29,515 bases of DNA from Priapulus caudatus (Eukaryota > Priapulida > Priapulimorpha > Priapulimorphida > Priapulidae): the NCBI RefSeq assembly GCF_000485595.1, contig NW_014577146.1, positions 1 to 29,515 on the forward strand. Direction: 5' to 3'. This document shows positions 15,653-29,515 of the stretch, in pieces. The notes under the pieces are model-generated. The model was not told the DNA's origin, made no database searches, and worked only from the letters and a program-made list of their open reading frames with translations. Each line of letters starts with the position of its first letter. The stretch's first letter is position 1. The position numbers and the translations under genes are program-made.

Positions 15653-16119
15653 ATCACGGTACATACCATTAGTTTGTTTTCTAAGTCTAAATAGGAAATG
15701 GGTTTCTGATCCGTTTCCTATTTTAAAAGTCTAAATAGGAAATAGGGTATGGGTTTCTGATCCGTTTCATATTTTAAAAGTCTAAATATTAAAATGGGAA
15801 AAGGAAAAGGAAGGGGGTACGTGCGTGTATCCGCGTGTACGTGCGTGTATCTGCGTGTACCCGCGTGCACGTGCGTGTACCTGCGTGTACCCACCTGCAC
15901 GTGCGTGCACCCGCGTGTGTGCACGTACACGCGGGTACACGGAGATACACGCACGTACCTCCTTTCCTTTTCCTTTTCCCATTTTCTATTTAGAATTGGA
16001 AACGGATCAGAAACCCATTTCCTATTTTCTATTTTTATATTAAAAATAGGAAATAGTCAGAAACCCATTTCCTATTTGCAACGTCAAATGGGAAAATAAC
16101 TAACGGTATGTGCCGTGGT
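15653..16119. mobile_element. Foldback MITE with alternating purine-pyrimidine core
   Basis: The termini ATCACGGTACATACC and GGTATGTGCCGTGGT are inverted repeats next to TA on both sides (15651-15652, 16120-16121), suggesting a TA target. Nested inside are inverted AAATAGGAAATGGGTTTCTGATCC-like blocks (twice on the left), an inverted AATGGGAAAAGGAAAAGG pair (15793, 15979) and a core at 15818-15958 of GTGCGTGTAC-type repeats that is itself largely palindromic. The whole 467 bp can fold on itself. Open frames on both strands (Val/Arg/Thr repeats) follow from the repeat and are not genes. Confidence 0.75.
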
Positions 16120-16275
16120 TACACATAATTTTGCAATCACCCGCGGCACGCCTGCGGTCATAGGAATGCAAGTCTTTGAACAATTTTATACGGATCTCAC
16201 TCCCAATATCTTTCGCACTTACACCTACGCCTTTGGTCGGTTGGTGTTGATTTTTAGCTCATCTGACATAGTCAG

Positions 16276-16345
16276 ATGCAGCTTGTAGAATCGCATGAGC
16301 GTGCGTCCGTCCGTGCGTGCGTCCGTCCGTCCGTACGTCCGTCAA
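16276..16345. repeat. (GTCC/GTGC)n tetranucleotide repeat
   Basis: GCGTGCGTCCGTCCGTGCG-type tract after TTTTTAGCTCATCTGACATAG. This combination resembles a dispersed repeat common in marine invertebrate genomes (an AGCTCA... segment followed by CCGTC repeats), from memory. Confidence 0.7.
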
Positions 16346-16353
16346 CAGTTGGG

Positions 16354-16640
16354 CACAAATCTAAACGGCTCGACGTACGGATTCGAAGTCGGGACGTAGG
16401 GGGTAATTCGAAAACGAGTTGGGATGTCGAAGCTGGGGGTCAAAGGTCAAGAGGTGTAAAAGAAGGGGGAACATTCCCTCCTTAACTTAAGGTATAGGGA
16501 GGAAATGCAGAATGCGGCACAAATCTAAACGGTTCGACCTAGGCTCGTGATAGTCGGTGTATAGCATCATGGTAGGAAAAGCCGTCACTCGAAATTGGAG
16601 ATCACATGTCAAAGGGCAGTGGGGGAAAGGTCAGATATCA
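16354..16640. repeat. Degenerate ~160-bp direct repeat
   Basis: GCACAAATCTAAACGG(C/T)TCGAC occurs at about 16355 and 16515. Each copy is followed by a GTCAAAGG... segment (about 16438 and 16608), indicating a decayed tandem duplication. Confidence 0.6.
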
Positions 16641-16870
16641 GACTTTTTCTGAGGACATGGGCTAACGGGCAGAGTGGAAAACATTTTTGTTTCAGCGCTG
16701 ACCTACCATTTTTATCACTTTATTGAAAGGACCATGAAATGTGCTTTCCACTGACGTGCGAAGAGTCGGTGTCTGATAACCTTTTGACCCTCAAGAGGAG
16801 GGTTAAACATGGATTCCTGAACTGCCTCAATGATGTCACAGTCATGGCACATCCATAATCTGGGAACCCA

Positions 16871-16945
16871 ATATTCCTCGATAGCCTAACGGCTACAGCA
16901 CAGGATTAGGGCTCAAAGGTCCTTGGATCGAATTTCATCAGATTA
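16871..16945 (+). repeat. tRNA-like head of a SINE
   Basis: TAGCCTAACGGCTACAGCA resembles the D arm/box A of tRNA (TAGCTCAGTGGTAGAGCA type). GGATCGAATTTC about 43 bp later resembles box B in the T arm (GGTTCGAATCC). The pairing stems are poor, so it is a tRNA-derived repeat, not a working tRNA gene. The body probably continues to about 17100. Confidence 0.55.
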
Positions 16946-17085
16946 TTTATTATTTACCTGTGTTCTGTATTTTTCTATCTTTATTCATTTAACTATTTTT
17001 TTCCAATTAAGGAAAATATTTACATGATTTATTTACAACAATTTCATAACAACAAATAATTTTTACAAGAATTACATTTTTTTTA

Positions 17086-17105
17086 ATAGGGTTAGGGTTA
17101 GGGTC
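17086..17105 (+). repeat. Interstitial TTAGGG repeat
   Basis: About three TAGGGT units ending ...TTAGGGTCAC. Confidence 0.7.
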
Positions 17106-17407
17106 ACAATGTACCATAAAAACAGGAGTTTCAGGCACGCGATTTGTATCAACCAATGGCATTTGGGAGGTACGCAGAATGCAGAAGGTTGCTGAAATGA
17201 TGTGTACGCAACTGCGTATCTGCATATCTGCGCCTAACAAAGGTCTCACTACGCACGACTTAAATGTTACGTTTATCATTCTACAAACAGACCTCAGATG
17301 AGCCCAGACGCTCTGCGGCTCTAGTTGTTTTATATTGACTCTTATAAAACGAGATTTCTTACAAAGTGCCATTCGAAACCTAAACGACCCCCCACCTCTT
17401 AATACAT

Positions 17408-17490
17408 GTGTATGCGCGTGCGTGCGTGCGTGTGTGTGCGCGTGCGTGCGTGCGTGCGTGCGTGCGTGTGTGTGCGCGTGCGTGTGTTCG
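17408..17490. repeat. (TGCG)n/(TG)n alternating microsatellite
   Basis: GTGCGTGCGTGTGTGCGC-type repeat, a strict purine-pyrimidine alternation that favours Z-DNA. The open frames on both strands here are repeat artefacts. Confidence 0.9.
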
Positions 17491-17499
17491 TGCGATTTT

Positions 17500-20400
17500 G
17501 TCGGTGCGTGGGCGGTTAGGGTCGCCTTGCCAGCCACTGGACTAGCGATGTTTGCGCGAATAGCAAAAATGCATCCCTATGCATAGAAATGGCATAAACG
17601 CGCCTGCAAGAAAATAATAAATACTACAGTTGAGGATTTAGGTGAGAGAGCTATATTTGGCGAATATATTAATCCATTTCTGTTGTACTATATGTATTCA
17701 TGAATTACAAAAACGGTATTAGAACAGACGAACATCGCACGACTATAATCTCGGTCGGTTCGGCACGCATGCAGGCACCTCAACTTTTAAATGCGCCCCA
17801 TTTAATGATAAACAAAATAATATTCTACGTGACAGATACCGAAAATGTGCGAACGCATCCGTTACCGCTATTTGCTAATATCCTACAGTGGGTCGGATTG
17901 GCCGGCTGTGTGTGTGTGGCTTGTCGGCAGGCCTATGTGCTCTCTAAATTAAAAAATCCAATTTCAACAAAATAATATTGTATTGACTTAATAAAGGGTT
18001 GAGATACAGCTACAAATGTCATGTAGGAAACACATTGTTATTTACTGACTGATTTCAACTTTGTGTGCCTGTGCCTGTGCGTGCGCGTGTATGTGTGTGT
18101 ACGCGAGTGTTTGTGTACGAGCGCGCGTGTGTGTGCGCATGTGTTTTCAGAATACAGGCGGCAAGGGCTAAAATTAGGCCCAACCAAATATTTAGATTTT
18201 AATATTAGAAGGGTGTGTACAACGCTTCAATCGTGAGATTCTTCTATTGCATCATATAAATGCATTTTAAATTCTCGCTTTATCGCATGTTATATCTTCT
18301 ATTCTTCAATTGTACTTCCAATGAGTAATTTATAATATTAAAAAATAACTTTATTTATAAGATTATTGATGATACAGTATATACAAATATTATTAGCTTA
18401 TAATAGTTCAAAATAAATATAATAAAGTTTCGTGTTAATGGTCATGAAGAATGCGACACGCGCGTGTAGATAGAGTTCAGTAGAGAACGGATTTAATACG
18501 CCACAAAACAAATCTATAAAGAAGGTTCCCAGATAAAATGGAAGATTTTTATTAAGTAGAAACAATATTTAAACACAACTATAAGCTACGTTTACAACGT
18601 ACATATCAGGTTGCTGGTCAAGTTATGGTGTGAGACCTACTTGTATCGGGATAGAGCGAAATAATGGACACAATGACAACGTAAAGTGCACATTACAATA
18701 CGTTTCGCTAACTACGGTTGCTGTGAAAAAAACAGACCGGTTTCTGATCGCACCAAACTCCTTTCTATTTCATGAACCACTATCGTGGTAAGTGTCATAG
18801 CAACAGTTTACCTGCGCGGAATGTAAATTCATAGTATATAATTTTTTTCATTATATTTGTGCGCAAAGTGCGATAATCCGGTTTACCTATAATCCATAGT
18901 GTTGTCGCAAATCCTGGTATTTGTAACATTGTAGACGTAGCCTAATAATACCACTGACAAAACGGTTAGCAAATTTACATGCAATTTATAATACTGATGA
19001 ACAAATATCTAGTCAACGGTTGTGTGCTCTCTATCGCACCTACCAACTGTTTCACGTAACTAAACATAAAATAGATACACAAAACTGTACATGATTACAG
19101 AGTAAAATACAAAAATAAACCATCAACTCATAAGAATTTAACAAATACTTGATTCTCCGCTCAAATTCAGTAGATTGAGTTTGGTTGAAGCGTGTTCTTT
19201 GGTCGTTGAGATTAAACATTTCATGTAGGTTTATCTATATTTAGGTTGATTGCACAAACATAGATTTATACATATTAAGTATATCGTCCACATAATGACA
19301 CACGTAAATAAGAACAACATTAAGTTTTGCTATGCAGACGTTTTTATAAATGTTTAATGCCACAATGGGTTGAAATATACATTTGTCGTTTGCCCATCTA
19401 CCTGTCTCTCTAATTTAACTGGCCATAGATCGAATATATTATTTACACTAAGTTTTGCACACATGCTGGAGGTTCGTAACCATGAATTCTGCACCTTTTC
19501 GAAATGGAAGAAAGAGGGTCCTGGCATTGGAGAAGCGTTAAACGACAGTTAACTCATTTACCCCAATAATGCCGACTCCATTGAAGACCTTGTCTAGTAA
19601 AAAAAATTATGTTAAGCATAGCAGTGGACATCCTCTCTTTACGTGCCTACGAAAATCTAGTTCATATCATGTTTATAATCAATTTTAAGATACGGGCTAA
19701 TGATTTCATAGCTTCACCGAGAATTCTTTATTTGAAGACAACCTACATGTTACAATGGCATGGTGGGATTGAATTGGAATGTGCACTTGAACTGTAATGA
19801 AAGACACCGTCGTCCATCTAGCAGGCAGTCGGGACTACGCTACTACTTTCCTGCTGATAACACGGTTTGATGAATATGCTGCAGCAATGGTGTACGCATT
19901 GCGTGCGCATATTGCAATGTCATACACTTAAAGTAGCTTTGATATATCTTATATCAGCCGTTATACCCTGTGCCTACGCCGGCTACAGAAACGCATTGTT
20001 TTCTATATTTCACGGTCAAAACTCATATTAAAATGGAAAAGTTAGAAAAACTTGCATTTGCTGTAGGAAGCATACACTGGCGGTATCATAACTAATGTTT
20101 TGTCAGCGGCTAGAGGACCTTTAAAGTAATGCATCTACCTATATATAGTACACCTCTATTAAGATGAAGGCTGTACAGAAAGTACGTGTAGGCCTACAGT
20201 AAAATAGTGGAATGTTTTGCGCCATGCGAAGATGTTTGAATCATTATCCACAAGTCCTATATACAGAATTTTTTATAATACTTACATGTAAAGACGCGGT
20301 GCATTTGGTTAATGCTAACCACAAGGAATGAATTCTTAGAAAATTTAAGCAAGTAAATATACGAAAAGTATGTATTTTAAAAAATATTGAACACAGTATA

Positions 20401-22335
20401 CATGTACTTAAAACATTCAGTACATTGATAAAATCGTGTACACTTGTACACTGTGTATTAAAGAGAATACTGACAAACTTGAAATAGAAAATCTCCCCTT
20501 TCATACATTTACACCTTCATAGAAAGAGAATTAGATATTCGTATTGTAGGTAGAGTGCAGCAGCATCTATATTGTGATGCGCCAAAATAGCAGTGTTACC
20601 TACCGGCACAAAGATCGCTAAATCTAAATCGCCTTGCAAAAAATCCAATTGTAATTATACGAGCAAGTCGATATACAATATTTTCAAAAATTGGAAAGCC
20701 GAGGAAGACCCTGCTGGTATAATATGCACACGCAAAACTTGAAACAAGATACGTTATCTGAACGAATTTTAAGCGTTTTATACATGTGATGCAATGTGTA
20801 TGTTACATTGCGAATGTTACTATATACTATAGGGAATGTGAACGTGAAGCACAAGCCAACGGTGATAGAATAACATTATAGCACGTAGATATGGTAGCAG
20901 GTGCTTTCGCGTGCTAGCGTGCGCGCGTGTAGTTTATGTTAGTAATTCTTGAATTCCAAATGGAATGGTGCATGCTATGAATTTGTCACGTGTCACGCAC
21001 GCATATGAATTCTACATAACCCATACATTCCTAATTCATGTTTGTGCCTGTTCGTTTTATTTTCAAACCCTAATTCAATATTGCGCTGGATATGTTGGCA
21101 TCAATGTTCATAATCTATGTATTTTCTTCGGAATGTAAATGGACTGCAGTATATCACAGCGATATACATACACATTCACCAGTATCGTTGTAAATTTTCG
21201 CCTGCTTGGAATTATAGTTTGTAGGAAAGTCACGCACAGACGCGTTGTGGTAACGAGTCTTGCCACCGTCAGATTTGAGAGCAAGCACGCCATATGCAGT
21301 TTAGAAACGATCACTGTGGTCCTCTATCACAACAGCATAAAAACCTGAGACACATGTGAACGATGAGAAAGAGAGAGAGAGAGACAGAGAGGGGTGAGAG
21401 AAGGGGGGGGGTTGTATGCCTGAGACCTGCTAGGTGAAGTTGAGCAAAAACATTAAAGTTTACACCTAAAATACCAACATCTACGACAGCAATTTACTGT
21501 GTTCTTTTTGATTTTTGAATATTTTATAATAGTACATGCCTTGACTAGCAATAATAATACATTGTTTGATTATGTTTGACAGAAAGCAGACACCACTGTA
21601 TAATAATAGGGTGGTAACAGTCGCATGCTAAGTGTGGTGTTCTCTAAAATAACACCTAAATATTGGGTGAAAATAAACCCCTCGTGCAGGTTACTGTTAC
21701 CCTGCACCCAAGTAAGACTTGTGCAATAGATTTACAAAGCAATATTATGCACTATAGATATGAGTGCATAACAACCTCCTATATTCTGAGTGCAGATATG
21801 GGAATAAAAGGTTTTCCCGTTATTACGAAATTTGTGGTGATGCTTGACATCAATCATAAAATAGTAAAACATAACTATAATTAGATACGGAACGCAACTA
21901 CGCTGTCTTCGATCCCATTTTTATACTTGTCACCATACTTAAATATATACAAGTCAATAAAATCCAAGTGACATATTACAGGGGTACGATTTGTTCGAAG
22001 ACAAGATACTTACATGTGGGGGAAATACGTGACGTAAATACTGCTATGATGTACGCTAATATTAAAACTGTCTGGAGTGAAAAAAACAGGCGGATTTATA
22101 CCTCGTGTTTACACGAGGTAGAAGTGAAAAGTTTCCGTGATTCTTCTTCTATTGAAATAAAAGAGGCGACGATGAAAACGATTCCGTGCCATAATTACGT
22201 AGGCCGGAAGCGTTGAACGAGCCAACGTGAGGGACCACAGTAGTAGATATTACTAAATTGACCGTATGGTCTTGGAATGGCGTCACTACGACCAACCGCG
22301 CTAACAGAAGGCAGCCGAGCCGTTGGTCAACCTCA
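17500..22335. other. Intergenic region, no gene recognised
   Basis: AT-rich sequence between the tail-to-tail CDK8 and EBF genes. It contains a TG/CG microsatellite at 18062-18148, a GA tract with a run of eight or nine G at 21368-21411, and scattered short frames (none above about 90 codons) without domains or splice partners. The right part, below 22336, is presumably EBF 3' UTR on the minus strand. Confidence 0.6.
21056..21061 (-). terminator. Candidate EBF poly(A) signal
   Basis: The first AATAAA I see on the minus strand downstream of the EBF stop codon. It would give a 3' UTR of about 1.3 kb. Position only; variant hexamers closer to the stop are possible. Confidence 0.25.

Positions 22336-29515
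<7,180 letters not shown>

Noticed and set aside
15718-16099. Open frames of Val/Arg/Thr/Tyr repeats on both strands
   Set aside because: Translated GTGCGTGTAC-type repeat in the palindromic element.
16871-16945. Possible functional tRNA gene
   Set aside because: Box A and box B are recognisable, but the acceptor and anticodon stems do not pair well; a tRNA-derived repeat is more likely.
17007-17586. 176-codon minus frame with a His/Thr/Ala-rich stretch and an overlapping plus frame with Cys/Val/Arg repeats
   Set aside because: The striking segment is the translated TGCG microsatellite; the rest has no recognisable domain.

Overview
This is eukaryotic, almost certainly metazoan, DNA. It holds two protein genes split by spliceosomal introns with GT-AG junctions, TTAGGG-type interstitial repeats, and a dense set of short DNA transposons (Helitron, hAT-like, TTAA/TA-target elements) and microsatellites. 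A marine invertebrate fits best. The partly divergent EBF gene and the repeat types leave sponge, cnidarian or another early-branching animal open, and I cannot name the species. There are no prokaryotic features, rRNA genes or CRISPR arrays.

Layout. (1) 1-4724 is a large, degenerate inverted repeat with a broken transposon reading frame at its centre. Its left arm is interrupted by two nested insertions: a 2.06-kb element flanked by TTAA (214-2273) and a 943-bp Helitron (2401-3343). The intact right arm preserves the empty site of each. (2) 4809-5571 is a hAT-like element with a perfect 8-bp target duplication. 5572-7699 is a patchwork of short repeats and decayed inverted-repeat elements. 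(3) 7700-14019 (+) holds ten exons of CDK8, the Mediator kinase, from just after the alphaC helix to the stop codon. The N-terminal exons are not in the window, so the intron before 7700 is at least 7.7 kb and most of region 1-7699 is probably CDK8 intron. The CDK8 3' UTR runs to a good poly(A) site near 15121. (4) 15150-22335 is intergenic and non-coding: foldback elements, a tRNA-derived SINE-like head, CG/TG microsatellites, and probably the EBF 3' UTR at its right edge. (5) 22336-26844 (-) holds the last seven coding exons of an EBF/COE (Collier/Olf/EBF) transcription factor: IPT/TIG domain, helix-loop-helix region and the serine-rich transactivation tail. The DNA-binding-domain exons must lie beyond 29515, so the intron entered at 26845 exceeds 2.6 kb.

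The two genes are tail to tail and unrelated in function. CDK8 is a subunit of the nuclear Mediator kinase module; EBF is a sequence-specific developmental regulator. Exon borders were chosen so that reading phases join without a stop: 369 codons including stop for the CDK8 part, and 352 residues plus stop for the EBF part. The most interesting points are the self-documenting nested insertions in 1-4724, and an EBF protein whose first IPT half and C-terminus are canonical while the second IPT half and first HLH helix are strongly diverged.
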